Source: Bryobacteraceae bacterium
Lineage (GTDB): Bacteria > Acidobacteriota > Terriglobia > Bryobacterales > Bryobacteraceae
DNA length: 64,000 nt
Assembly: GCA_041394945.1 (NCBI GenBank)
Contig: JAWKHH010000001.1
Location: 1,922,001 to 1,986,000, forward strand
Reading direction: 5' to 3'
A model generated the notes under the pieces. It saw nothing but the letters and a program-made list of their open reading frames with translations. It did no database searches and had not been told where the DNA came from. Both the position numbers and the translations under genes were made by a program. Each line of letters starts with the position of its first letter. The first letter of the stretch is position 1. Positions 34,346-43,561 of the stretch are shown piece by piece.

Positions 34346-35493
34346 AGATTCTGTTTGTGAACCGGATGCTTGGAATCGCGTGGGGCGGCGGAGAGAACTA
34401 CGACTACAACCTCGCCTCGGCGCTGTCGGCACAAGGCCATTCGGTGGCCTTCCTGGGCGGCCGGCGGCGCAGGACCGGCAGCCGCGTCGACGGGATCGAG
34501 ACCGAGTGGGTGGAGACGCCGTATTGGCGACACTGGATGTACCGCCTCGGAGGCCGCATTCCCCTTCTCCCGGGGATGATCGCCGAAGCCGACCTCCATG
34601 TGTTCCAGCGTGCCGCAATCGAGCGCGTGCGCCAATGGAAGCGAGAGAAAGGCTTCGACGTGCTGCAGGTATTGGGCCTTCCCCGACTAGCACGCGCGGC
34701 ATCGGCGGAAGGCTGGCCGGTCGCTCTGCGCTTCCCCGGACCACCGGCATGGTTCCAGCGCCGCGCCCTGGAGAAGCTGTCCGCTCGTAGCGGCGTCGGA
34801 ATCTTCTCCCACGGAGACACGGTTCGCCGTCTCCGCGGCGACTGGGGCCTGCCGGTGCACGAAGTGCGGCCCGGGATCCGGACAGCCGTATTCGGGCCGG
34901 TTGCCGAAGGCGAACGGGCCGACGCGCGGGCCGCCCGGGGGTGGGGCCGGAACGACCTGGTGATCGCGAGCGTCGGGCGAATGGTGCCGGGCAAGGGCCA
35001 TCGGTTCCTGATTCGTGCGGTGGCGGGTCTCGCGGGGGCGCTCCCATCGGCGCGCCTCGTTCTGGCGGGGGACGGTCCGCTGCGCGCGCAACTCGAAACC
35101 GATGCAGCCGCGTCGCCGGCGGGCGGGAGAATCGAGTTCACGGGGGAACTGCGCCGGGAACAAGTGGCGCGCCTGTTGGGAGCAGCCGACCTCTTCGCCC
35201 TCTGCTCGGACTACGAGAACTTCTCAAACGCGGTCCTCGAGGCGATGGCCACCGGCCTCCCTGTGATCGCTCCGCGGCTCGGCGGATTCCCGATGCAGAT
35301 CACCGACGGCATCAACGGACGCCTGTACGAACCGGGTAGCGAGACCGGGTTTCAGTCGGCATGCGCGGCGTTGGCGGACGGGAACGCACGGCGCGCGATG
35401 TCCGCCGGCGCGCGGGAATACGCATCCCGGTTCCGATGGGAAGCGAGCGCGGAGGAGGCAACGAAACTCTATGAGCGGCTCCTCGCGCATTGA
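34342..35493 (+). CDS. Glycosyltransferase, GT4-like
   Basis: This is a 383-residue GT-B enzyme starting at an ATGA overlap with the DUF362 gene. The N-terminal loop is VNRMLGIAWGGGENYDYNL. The donor half has VGRMVPGKGHRFLI, LAGDGPLR and DYENFSNAVLEAMATGLPV with the E-x7-E pattern. It is cytoplasmic. Its last 23 bp overlap the flippase gene. Confidence 0.9.
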   Translation: MKILFVNRMLGIAWGGGENYDYNLASALSAQGHSVAFLGGRRRRTGSRVDGIETEWVETPYWRHWMYRLGGRIPLLPGMIAEADLHVFQRAAIERVRQWKREKGFDVLQVLGLPRLARAASAEGWPVALRFPGPPAWFQRRALEKLSARSGVGIFSHGDTVRRLRGDWGLPVHEVRPGIRTAVFGPVAEGERADARAARGWGRNDLVIASVGRMVPGKGHRFLIRAVAGLAGALPSARLVLAGDGPLRAQLETDAAASPAGGRIEFTGELRREQVARLLGAADLFALCSDYENFSNAVLEAMATGLPVIAPRLGGFPMQITDGINGRLYEPGSETGFQSACAALADGNARRAMSAGAREYASRFRWEASAEEATKLYERLLAH

Positions 35494-36940
35494 ACATTCC
35501 GTCAACCGGCCGGCTCCGGTAGCGGGGCGCGTCGGAGTATCGCTCGCGGCGAAGCTGGTCTCGGTGGTGTCGGGCCTATGCTTCATCGCGGTGACAACAC
35601 GCGAGTTCTCCAAGGAAGAGGTCGCGGTGCTCGCCGTCGCCGCGATCATGACCTCGGTGATGGATGTTTCGAAGGGGCTGGGCCTGGGCCCGCTCCTGAT
35701 GAAGCGACTCCCGGGCCTCCTGGCAAACAGCGGGGGTGCTGCGGCGCCGCAGGCGGGATCGCTGATCGCGTCCTACATGGCCTATTCGGCGGCGCCACCG
35801 GCGATCCTGGCGGCTGCCGGCTGGGCGTCGGCGCCGGCGCTTTCCAACTACTGGTTCGGCGGCCCGGGCTACGCCTGGGAGATCCGGTTGGGCATCGCCG
35901 CCGGGCTGGCGACTGTGGTGACTAACTCAAGCTTGGCCTTGCTGCTCACGGCGCGGCGGTTCGCCGATTGGGCTAAGCTTTCCGGCGCCGCCAGTATGCT
36001 GCAGCGGATGGCCCCATGCGCGGTGGCGGCGCTGTTCCCGGTTTCGCTCGGGCAATTCATGACGGCGATGGCGGTCCTTTCGGCGGCGGCCTCGCTCCCG
36101 GCACTTTGGCCGGTGGCCGGACTGATCCGCGCCCACCACGGACGCATCCTGCCGCCAGCGGCGTTCTGGCTGGAAAGCCGACACTACTACGGTTCATCGG
36201 TTCTGCGCTACCTGGCCGCCCAAGCGGACCAGTTGCTGGTCGCCGCACTGTGCGAGCCAGCAAGCCTGGCGGTCTACTATGTCCTCCGCCGCCTCTACTC
36301 GATCGCGGTGATGACGATGGACTCCTTCTTTGACGCATTGGTGCCGGACCTATCCAAGCGGGCCGCCGAAGACGCCGCCGGGGCACGGGCATTGCTGGAC
36401 GACTGGGTGCGCCTGACGTTCTACGGCGGCACGATCGGAGCGGCAGCGCTTGCGGCGAACGGTCCCAGACTTGTGGACCTGATCGCCGGCGCCGGGTACT
36501 CCGACAGCCGGCTTCTGTTAGCGGTCTTCGCGGCCACAGCGGTCAGCTTCTTTCTGCTGGGTCTTTCACAGGTCGACATCCTGCTGTTCGGGGAGTCCCA
36601 GTCGGTTCTCACCGTGGCGGCTTCGTCGGCAGGAGTCGGGGGGGTGAGCGGCGCTGTTCTCGGATCGGTGTGGGGACCCGTCGGCTTGGCCGCCGGGCTG
36701 ATGGCGGGGCACTGGGCCGGTCTGCTCGCCGCGCGGCGGGCCGGGCGCGGCTACTTCCGGCTGCGGACCCTTGCCGTGGCGATGTCGGTGATAGCCGCCG
36801 CGGGTCTGCTTTCGGCCTGCTCGGAAGCGGGATTTCCGGCGTGGTTCGCGCTGCTGCTCGGCAACGGGCTGATTGTCCTCTTCGGGTGGGTCCACTACCG
36901 AAGGTGGCAGGTGGAAGCGTGCCTGAGGAGGATTCAATGA
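35471..36940 (+). CDS. Polysaccharide flippase (Wzx-like, MOP superfamily)
   Basis: This 489-residue inner-membrane protein has about 12-14 hydrophobic helices spread along its length and few soluble segments. The arrangement (for example AKLVSVVSGLCFIAVTTREF at the start and YYGSSVLRYLAAQADQLLVA mid-protein) fits the oligosaccharide flippase family. It would move the completed lipid-linked repeat to the periplasmic face for the polymerase. The stop overlaps the polymerase start (ATGA). Confidence 0.88.
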   Translation: MSGSSRIEHSVNRPAPVAGRVGVSLAAKLVSVVSGLCFIAVTTREFSKEEVAVLAVAAIMTSVMDVSKGLGLGPLLMKRLPGLLANSGGAAAPQAGSLIASYMAYSAAPPAILAAAGWASAPALSNYWFGGPGYAWEIRLGIAAGLATVVTNSSLALLLTARRFADWAKLSGAASMLQRMAPCAVAALFPVSLGQFMTAMAVLSAAASLPALWPVAGLIRAHHGRILPPAAFWLESRHYYGSSVLRYLAAQADQLLVAALCEPASLAVYYVLRRLYSIAVMTMDSFFDALVPDLSKRAAEDAAGARALLDDWVRLTFYGGTIGAAALAANGPRLVDLIAGAGYSDSRLLLAVFAATAVSFFLLGLSQVDILLFGESQSVLTVAASSAGVGGVSGAVLGSVWGPVGLAAGLMAGHWAGLLAARRAGRGYFRLRTLAVAMSVIAAAGLLSACSEAGFPAWFALLLGNGLIVLFGWVHYRRWQVEACLRRIQ

Positions 36941-38496
36941 CGATGCGTACCTCAATACCCTCTCGGTTGGACGGTTGGACCAGCGCCCCACCGGACACGG
37001 CCGCACTGGCCTGGCCTCTCCTGATGGCCACCTTCGCCCTGCCGCTGGCCGGGTGGTGGATGAATCAACCCATCCTGCTTTGGTCCGCGTTCGTTCCAGC
37101 GATCGCACTCGCACTCATTGCTCCCTCGCGATTGGTGCTCGGAATCGCAGTTACGACGCCGACCTTTCCCGTACTGCGACTGGCCAACGACGCTGTTGGC
37201 GCAGGCAAGGTCTCCTCAAAGGGCATGTTCCTGTTTGCCGACGACCCGCTGATTCTGGCGTTGGCGATTGCGTGGCTCCTCACCCGCTTGCGATACCCGG
37301 GCGACAAGAAGCGCCTGTATCCCTCCGCCCTGTTCGGATTGGCCATGCTGTATCCGGTCGTGATCCTGCTGAACGCCTTCCGTCTCGAATCCAACCAAGT
37401 GTTGGTGAGCGGCCTCTACTATTTGAAGTGGCTCCAGTACGGTTGCCTGTTGGTCTTGGTTCCCCAGACGCTACGCGGCCCGGCGCGGGCGCGGCTCGCG
37501 GGACAGTACTTGAGGATTGTCTGCGGCGTCTCGCTCGCCGCCGCGGCGTTCGGAGCATTCGAGCTATTCGAGTCCGTCCGGAACGGGACCTACAACAAAG
37601 CCGCTTCGTTTCCCCGGGTATCGTCGTTTTTCGGGTCGCTCGACCCGACCCTCTACGGCGCCTCCGAAGATCCGGTTAATTTCGGTGTCTGGGCGGTCGT
37701 CATGGGCTCGCTCGTAATGGCGGCCATCGCGGCCGGGGCCCGGAGCAACGGTTTGTTCCGCTTCTCGGCCCTTCTCGCCGCGGGTTTCTCCCTGCTGGCC
37801 TCGGTTTCGCGCGCGCCCGTGATCGCGGCGATCGCCGCCTACAGCCGGATCCAACGGTTGAACTCAACCCGCCTGATTCTGCCCGCGACGGCCACCTGCG
37901 CGGTTACGTTGACGGCATACGTGGCGGCGCCCGATCTGGTGGAGCGAACCGCCAGCCGGTTCGCCGTCATCGCCGATTGGGGAGGTGGCAAGGAGAGTTC
38001 CGCGGAAAGCCGGCTCGACATCGCGCTCCACTCGCCAGTCTTCGAGGTCGATCAATACTGGCTCACCGGGCATGGTCATTCCACCTATCGCTTCGTGGCT
38101 GAACAGCATCTCGCTCGGGTTCACAACGGGCTGAGCCGAAGCCTCTACAGCTTTCCGCTCACGGCCTGGTACGACGCCGGGCCGCTCGGACTGGCGCTCT
38201 GGGTTCTGCTCTTCCGCCAGCTCGGATCGCGGCTGCGTTCGATCCGTGATTCGTCCGAGCACGGAGAGACGGCCGCGCTGGCGCGGGGACTTTGCGCCGC
38301 GCTATGGGCGCTCGCAGCCGCGTCGCTGTTCGGCGAAGTCCCCTACAACTGGCGCGTGATGGGCAGTTTTTATCTCGGGGTTGCAATCTGCCTGGCGGCC
38401 GACGAAGGGTCGCGCCAGGGGATCGCCCGGCTCAGGCTCCGCCATCGGGCGGCTCCACCATCGGTGCTGGTGCGTCCGAGGGAGTTTGTGTCATGA
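36937..38496 (+). CDS. O-antigen/exopolysaccharide polymerase (Wzy-like)
   Basis: This 519-residue membrane protein has about 10-12 helices and a large periplasmic loop around residues 345-405 (ESRLDIALHSPVFEVDQYWL). A GAGGAG site precedes the ATG, which overlaps the flippase stop. The helix pattern and the loop's arginines and acidic residues fit Wzy-type polymerases. It likely joins repeats on the periplasmic face. Assignment rests on topology and position, as these proteins share little sequence. Confidence 0.85.
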   Translation: MTMRTSIPSRLDGWTSAPPDTAALAWPLLMATFALPLAGWWMNQPILLWSAFVPAIALALIAPSRLVLGIAVTTPTFPVLRLANDAVGAGKVSSKGMFLFADDPLILALAIAWLLTRLRYPGDKKRLYPSALFGLAMLYPVVILLNAFRLESNQVLVSGLYYLKWLQYGCLLVLVPQTLRGPARARLAGQYLRIVCGVSLAAAAFGAFELFESVRNGTYNKAASFPRVSSFFGSLDPTLYGASEDPVNFGVWAVVMGSLVMAAIAAGARSNGLFRFSALLAAGFSLLASVSRAPVIAAIAAYSRIQRLNSTRLILPATATCAVTLTAYVAAPDLVERTASRFAVIADWGGGKESSAESRLDIALHSPVFEVDQYWLTGHGHSTYRFVAEQHLARVHNGLSRSLYSFPLTAWYDAGPLGLALWVLLFRQLGSRLRSIRDSSEHGETAALARGLCAALWALAAASLFGEVPYNWRVMGSFYLGVAICLAADEGSRQGIARLRLRHRAAPPSVLVRPREFVS

Positions 38497-39650
38497 GGGT
38501 TGTTCACATCGGAAAATACTATCCGCCACGATGGGGAGGCATGGAGACCGCCGTGCAGGATCTGTGCGAAACCACGGCCCGGTGGGCGGAGGTAGAAGCC
38601 GTCGTCGCGCACGCCGGAACACGAAGCGTCCGCGAGCGGCGGAACGGTGTCCAGATCACGCGCCTGGCCGCGCCCGCTGTGTTGCTTTCCCAGCCGCTTG
38701 CGTGGGGGCTGCCCGGATACCTGCGCGGCATACGCGCCGATCTGCTCCACATCCACGAGCCGAATCCGCTCGCCGTCATGGCCTGGCTCGGCATCGACGC
38801 AGCGTCTCCCCGCCCGACGCCGGCCATCTTGCACTACCACAGCGACATCGTCCGACAGCGGATCGGACGCCGGCTTTACCACCCCGTCCAGCAGCGCGCC
38901 TTTGCCCGTGCGGCGGCGATCGTGGCCGGCAGCCGTGAACTGATTGACTCCTCCCCGGGGCTCGGACCGTGGCGGGAAAAATGCGAAGTGATTCCCTTCG
39001 GAATCCGTCTCGAGCCATACCTGGCCATCGATCGCGGCGACGAACCTACGGGCTCCGAGCCTCCCGTTATCCTCGCGGTTGGCCGGTTGAGCTACTACAA
39101 GGGCTTCCAGTACCTGATCGACGCTATGCGAGGCCTCCGAGCGCGGCTCGTCATCGCCGGAGAAGGCGAGCTACGGCCGGCGCTCGAAGCTCGAATCCGG
39201 GAACAGAACCTGGAGGACAAGGTCATGCTCGCGGGTCGCCTCACGGAAGAGGAACTAGTTGACAACTACCGGCGGGCGTCGATCTTTTGCCTTTCTTCTT
39301 GCGAACGCAGTGAAGCGTTCGGACTGGTCCAACTCGAAGCGATGGGCGCGGCTCTCCCGATCATCAGCACCGATCTTCCCACCGGCGTCCGCGCCGTCAA
39401 TCAGCACGGAATCACCGGCCTGGTCGTCCCACCGCACGACGCCGCCGCGCTGGCCCAGGCCATCGGCACTCTGCTCGCTGACGGAGCCCTCCGCCGGCGG
39501 ATGGCCGATGCCGCTCGCGCACGCGCCATCGCCGAGTTCAGCCGGGATGTGATGGGCAGCCGCATCGAACGGCTGTACACGCGAGTCCTGCGCACTGCGG
39601 GCGCTCCGCCTGCCGGCAGACCTTGGAACTGGAAGGAGGTGCGCTCTTGA
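38493..39650 (+). CDS. Glycosyltransferase, GT4-like (PimB-type)
   Basis: This is a 385-residue GT-B enzyme starting at an overlap with the polymerase stop. VVHIGKYYPPRWGGMETAVQ opens the acceptor domain, and HIHEPNPLAVM and HYHSDIVRQ follow. The donor half has VGRLSYYKGFQYLIDAM, AGEGELRP and ERSEAFGLVQLEAMGAALP, the E-x7-E motif. The N-terminal half most resembles lipid-linked mannosyltransferases, though the sugar is not certain. Confidence 0.9.
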   Translation: MRVVHIGKYYPPRWGGMETAVQDLCETTARWAEVEAVVAHAGTRSVRERRNGVQITRLAAPAVLLSQPLAWGLPGYLRGIRADLLHIHEPNPLAVMAWLGIDAASPRPTPAILHYHSDIVRQRIGRRLYHPVQQRAFARAAAIVAGSRELIDSSPGLGPWREKCEVIPFGIRLEPYLAIDRGDEPTGSEPPVILAVGRLSYYKGFQYLIDAMRGLRARLVIAGEGELRPALEARIREQNLEDKVMLAGRLTEEELVDNYRRASIFCLSSCERSEAFGLVQLEAMGAALPIISTDLPTGVRAVNQHGITGLVVPPHDAAALAQAIGTLLADGALRRRMADAARARAIAEFSRDVMGSRIERLYTRVLRTAGAPPAGRPWNWKEVRS

Positions 39651-41176
39651 CGCCCCAATCGCTTCGCGCAGCCGCAAGCCCGGCCTACTGGATCGCCGCC
39701 GTTTCGTTCCTCACGGCGCTCGCGCTGACGCCGATCGTCCGCGATCTCTTCCGGCGGTGGAATCTCGTGGATCAGCCCGACGGCGGCCGCAAGGTCCACA
39801 AGAGCCCGGTCCCGCGGGCCGGCGGCATCCCCATCGCAGTTTCCTACCTGCTCGCCTACGCCGCATGGATGGCGCTTTCTGGCGAGCCGGGACCCGTTCC
39901 TGCGGATCGACTACCCTTTGTCGTCCGGCTTCTTCCGGCCGCTGGGATCATCTTCCTCACCGGACTCCTCGACGACATCGCCACCCTCGCGCCGTGGCAG
40001 AAGCTGGCCGGGCAGGCCATCGGCGCGGCGGCCGCGGTTTGGGCCGGCGTCGGCATCCGCTCCGTAGCCGGGTTCGATCTCTCCGAGCCGTGGGCCACGG
40101 CCGTCACAGTCACCTGGCTGATCGGCTGCACGAACGCCTTCAACCTCATCGACGGCCTCGACGGGTTGGCCGCCGGCATGGGCCTGTTCTCAACGCTCAC
40201 GATCTTCACGGCAGCGCTGCTCCAGAAAGACGGCGCCCTGATGCTCGCCACCCTGCCGCTTTGCGGTTCTCTACTCGGCTTTCTCCGCTACAATTTCAAC
40301 CCCGCGTCGGTATTTCTCGGCGACTCGGGCAGCCTTCTCATCGGGTTCCTCCTCGGCTGCTACGGCGCAATCTGGACTCAGAAATCGGCCACGATGATCG
40401 GTATGACGGCGCCCTTGATGGCGATGGCGATCCCGCTGCTCGAGGTGGCCCTCTCCGTCGTTCGGCGGTGGCTTCGCGGACAGCCGATCTTCCTCGCAGA
40501 CCGCAGCCACATCCACCACAAGCTCCTCGACAAAGGACTCACGCACCGCAACGTCGTAATCGTGCTTTACCTCGTCTGCGGCATCTACGCCGCCCTCTCG
40601 CTGCTCGCCTCGGCCGCCGGCCTCCGCTCACGCGGATTCGTCCTGCCCCTATTCGCCGTCATCACATGGTGGGGCATCCGGCACCTTGGCTACGTCGAGT
40701 TCGGGCTCGCCAGCCGAGCCGTGTTCGGCGGCGGACTGAGGCGCATGCTCCATCAGCAGATCGCCCTGCAGACCCTTCGCTCGGCCATCCGCGAGGCAAG
40801 CAACGTTGCCGAGTGCTGGCGCGGCCTCGCCGAATCGGCCCGTGAGTTCGGATTCACCGGAGTCGAAGCACGCCTACATTTCCGATCGTTCCATTGGAGC
40901 CAGGACTCGGCCGGGCAGGCGAATTGGCAGTTGCGCGTCACGCTTCCAGGCGGAGACTTCATCGACCTGTTTCGGCCGGTCGAAGCGGGGAGAGAGTGCA
41001 CTGCGGTAGGCCCGCTGGTCGAGTTGCTCCACAACGACCTCGCGCCGCGGCTGGCGGAGTGGAAAGACGTCGCGGGCGAAACAGCGACCGCCGAAACCTC
41101 CACTGCGGTCGCGCTCCTGAACCTCGCTTCCCACACGAGCCCCGCTACCAGCCAGGCGCCAAGTAGCCATCGATGA
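39647..41176 (+). CDS. WecA/MraY-type polyprenyl-phosphate sugar-1-phosphate transferase with C-terminal extension
   Basis: This is a 509-residue protein. A TTG at 39647, overlapping the preceding stop and behind AAGGAGGT, is the likely start. Ten or so membrane helices carry the catalytic sites: Asp109-Asp110 in GLLDD, N163-x-x-N166-x-x-D169-G in NAFNLIDGLDG, the FLGDSGS loop and HIHH (288-291). It primes synthesis by loading sugar-1-phosphate on undecaprenyl phosphate, at the cytoplasmic face. About 160 residues after the last helix (350-509, from GLRRMLHQQIALQTLRSAIR) form a soluble domain absent from WecA and MraY. Confidence 0.92.
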   Translation: MTPQSLRAAASPAYWIAAVSFLTALALTPIVRDLFRRWNLVDQPDGGRKVHKSPVPRAGGIPIAVSYLLAYAAWMALSGEPGPVPADRLPFVVRLLPAAGIIFLTGLLDDIATLAPWQKLAGQAIGAAAAVWAGVGIRSVAGFDLSEPWATAVTVTWLIGCTNAFNLIDGLDGLAAGMGLFSTLTIFTAALLQKDGALMLATLPLCGSLLGFLRYNFNPASVFLGDSGSLLIGFLLGCYGAIWTQKSATMIGMTAPLMAMAIPLLEVALSVVRRWLRGQPIFLADRSHIHHKLLDKGLTHRNVVIVLYLVCGIYAALSLLASAAGLRSRGFVLPLFAVITWWGIRHLGYVEFGLASRAVFGGGLRRMLHQQIALQTLRSAIREASNVAECWRGLAESAREFGFTGVEARLHFRSFHWSQDSAGQANWQLRVTLPGGDFIDLFRPVEAGRECTAVGPLVELLHNDLAPRLAEWKDVAGETATAETSTAVALLNLASHTSPATSQAPSSHR

Positions 41177-42336
41177 GCGCCTCTTCGCTTCCGGTTCTCG
41201 TTCTCGTCACAGCCGCCACCGTCGCCATCGCGAGGCCGGAGCGCGGCTTCGCCCAAGCCTGGGAGCTCGGCGCGATCCTTCTGGCCGGGTTCATCTGCCT
41301 TCGCGGGATACCCGCGCCCCAACCGAGCCTGACGAGCCTCACGCTGTTCGGAGCCGCCTTGTGGGCATCCATCCAGCTGGCCGCCGGGTGGACCGCATCA
41401 GCCGAACGGACGGCGGCGGCCGCGGCGCAATTCGCCGCCTTGGGCGCGATCGTTCTCGCCGCCGATTGCCGCCTCCGTTCGCACGCCGACCGAGAGGCCT
41501 GCCTTCGCGTCGCGGCGGTCCTGGGAGGAGTCGCAGCGGTCGTCTGCCTCCTGCAGCCGTACGCAACCGGGATCTCCCACGACGAATTTGCCGGCCCATT
41601 CCAGAACCGGAACACCTACTGCGCGTTCGTCGAACTGCTATTGCCAGTCGCAATCTGGCGAGCGGACCGAGAACCAGACCGGCGCTGGATCTGGTGGACG
41701 GTAGCGGCCTTAATGGCAGCAAGCGCCATCGCCACCGGATCGCGCGCCGGCAGCGTCCTCGTGTCCACGGAAGCCGCCATCCTACTCGTCTTCTCGCGCC
41801 GCCAGAGCCGAATCGTGCCGGCGTTGCTCATCGCACTGGTCGTCGCCGGCGCGGGATGGGAGACCCTCGGCTGGCGGATCCGTTTGAGCGACCCAATCCG
41901 GCCGCGCGCGGCGATGATCTCGTCGGCGCTTTCGATGGCCGGCGAACGGCCGCTCACCGGCTTCGGCGCCGGCGCCTTCATTGATGCCTACCCGAAATTC
42001 GCCACCTACGACTCCGGCCGCATCGTCAACCACGCCCACAACGATTGGGCCGAGTTCGCCGCCGAGGGCGGTATCCCGTTTGCCATCCTGTTGGCCATCC
42101 CGTTCCTCGCCGCTCTGCGCCGGATGAAACCGCAGACATCGGGAACGCTGTTCGTACTCCTTCACTCCCTCGTCGACTATCCGATGCAGCGGGCGGGAAT
42201 GGCCGTATGGGTTTGGTTGTTCGTCGCCGTCGCGGCGTCGACCCGGCTCAAGCGGCCAGGCGCTCGGCCGGCGCCGGCTGCTCGTCGCGAACCAGTTGTT
42301 CGGTCGGATCGATCTTTAGCCACAGCAGAGCGCTAA
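41173..42336 (+). CDS. O-antigen ligase/Wzy-like membrane protein
   Basis: This 387-residue protein has about 10 membrane helices. A Wzy_C-type segment has the pattern around GPFQNRNTYCAFVEL (residues 139-153), a periplasmic loop with MAGERPLTGFGAG, and VNHAHNDWAEFAAEGG. It matches the O-antigen ligase/polymerase family. It is the second such protein in the locus and may ligate finished chains to a carrier or polymerise another product. Its 3' 89 bp lie antisense to the MFS gene. Confidence 0.85.
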   Translation: MSASSLPVLVLVTAATVAIARPERGFAQAWELGAILLAGFICLRGIPAPQPSLTSLTLFGAALWASIQLAAGWTASAERTAAAAAQFAALGAIVLAADCRLRSHADREACLRVAAVLGGVAAVVCLLQPYATGISHDEFAGPFQNRNTYCAFVELLLPVAIWRADREPDRRWIWWTVAALMAASAIATGSRAGSVLVSTEAAILLVFSRRQSRIVPALLIALVVAGAGWETLGWRIRLSDPIRPRAAMISSALSMAGERPLTGFGAGAFIDAYPKFATYDSGRIVNHAHNDWAEFAAEGGIPFAILLAIPFLAALRRMKPQTSGTLFVLLHSLVDYPMQRAGMAVWVWLFVAVAASTRLKRPGARPAPAARREPVVRSDRSLATAER

Positions 42337-43513
42337 TCGCCGTCATCACCGCCATCGGCAACAGCGGCGCATCGTAGCTACCATAGGCAGCCACGATCTT
42401 CCCGAACGCCGCCGCCGTCAGGAACGAACCCAATTGGCCAGCCGTATTCATCGCACCGGTCACCGCGCCCGCATACTTGCGCCCCACATCCAGACACACC
42501 GCCCAAGCGACAGGCAGCATGAAATCGGACCCGGCGTAGCCAAGCGCCAGAAACAGCACCGAGAAGAACTTGTCCTGGGTCAGCATCGTCGCCGTAATGA
42601 ACACTGCCGAAGCACCGAGTCCGACGATTCCCACCGCGCGCCGCCCCCAAAGCAGGCCCCACCGCTTCACCAGGTGATCGCTCACCAGCCCACCGAGCAG
42701 ATTCGCGGTCGCGCCGAAAGCGAACGGTAGCCAGGAAAACTTCACCAGTTCCGCGTTGTCGAAGCCTCGGCCCTTGACCAGATAGGTATGCAGCCACGAC
42801 AGATAAAAGAACGATCCCCAGCAATAGGTGTGATACATCAGCATGATCCACCACAGGTTCGGCTCCCGCAACACTTTGCCCCACGGTAACCCGTGTTTGG
42901 TGGGCGCAGCGGGACCAATCTCCTCGACCTCCTCTTCCGTCACGCCCTCCTTCTCCTTCGGCGTATCGCGGAACCACCAATACCAGACCACCGCCCACAC
43001 CACGCCGAGGATACCGAAGAAGTAGAACGACGCCCGCCACCCGAACGCCGCCTGAATCGGCACCACCAGCAGCGGCGACACCGCGCCGCCAATCCGGCTC
43101 GCCATCCACACCAAGCCATGCGCCCGCGCGCGCTCAGCCGCCGGGAACCATCGCGAAATGCTCGCCGAACTGTTCGGGTAGGCGCCGGCCTCGCCCACGC
43201 CAAAAAGAAACCGCGTCGCAAGCAGAACCACGTAGTTTGACACGGCGCCGGTCAGCGTCGTGAACACGGACCACCACAGCACGATCCTCGTCAGCACCTT
43301 TCGAGGACCCACCCGGTCTCCCATCGACCCTGTTGGGATCTCGAAAATCGCGTACGCCAGTGCAAACGCGCTCACCACGTATCCCCATTCCTCCGGACCC
43401 ATCCCAAGATCGGCCTGCATCGCCGGACCCGCCACGGAAATACACACCCGATCGATATAGGTAACGATCGACAGAACGAACAAAAGACCGAGAACACCGT
43501 GGCGATAGCGCAT
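42248..43513 (-). CDS. MFS transporter, ACS (hexuronate/aldarate-type) family
   Basis: This 421-residue protein has 12 helices. Its N-terminus (VTYIDRVCISVAGPAMQADL, FALAYAIFEIPTG, GDRVGPRKVLTR) follows the ExuT/GudP type of anion:cation symporter, which imports hexuronates, glucarate or related acids. The ATG at 43513 is preferred, as earlier in-frame sequence lies antisense to the M28 gene and is not protein-like. It is divergent from M28 (48 bp between the starts). Its 3' end overlaps the exopolysaccharide ligase gene. Confidence 0.9.
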   Translation of the reverse strand: MRYRHGVLGLLFVLSIVTYIDRVCISVAGPAMQADLGMGPEEWGYVVSAFALAYAIFEIPTGSMGDRVGPRKVLTRIVLWWSVFTTLTGAVSNYVVLLATRFLFGVGEAGAYPNSSASISRWFPAAERARAHGLVWMASRIGGAVSPLLVVPIQAAFGWRASFYFFGILGVVWAVVWYWWFRDTPKEKEGVTEEEVEEIGPAAPTKHGLPWGKVLREPNLWWIMLMYHTYCWGSFFYLSWLHTYLVKGRGFDNAELVKFSWLPFAFGATANLLGGLVSDHLVKRWGLLWGRRAVGIVGLGASAVFITATMLTQDKFFSVLFLALGYAGSDFMLPVAWAVCLDVGRKYAGAVTGAMNTAGQLGSFLTAAAFGKIVAAYGSYDAPLLPMAVMTAISALLWLKIDPTEQLVRDEQPAPAERLAA

Positions 43514-43561
43514 TCCCGAAATTATGTCACACACCTTCAGGAATGCTGCATACTCATTGGA

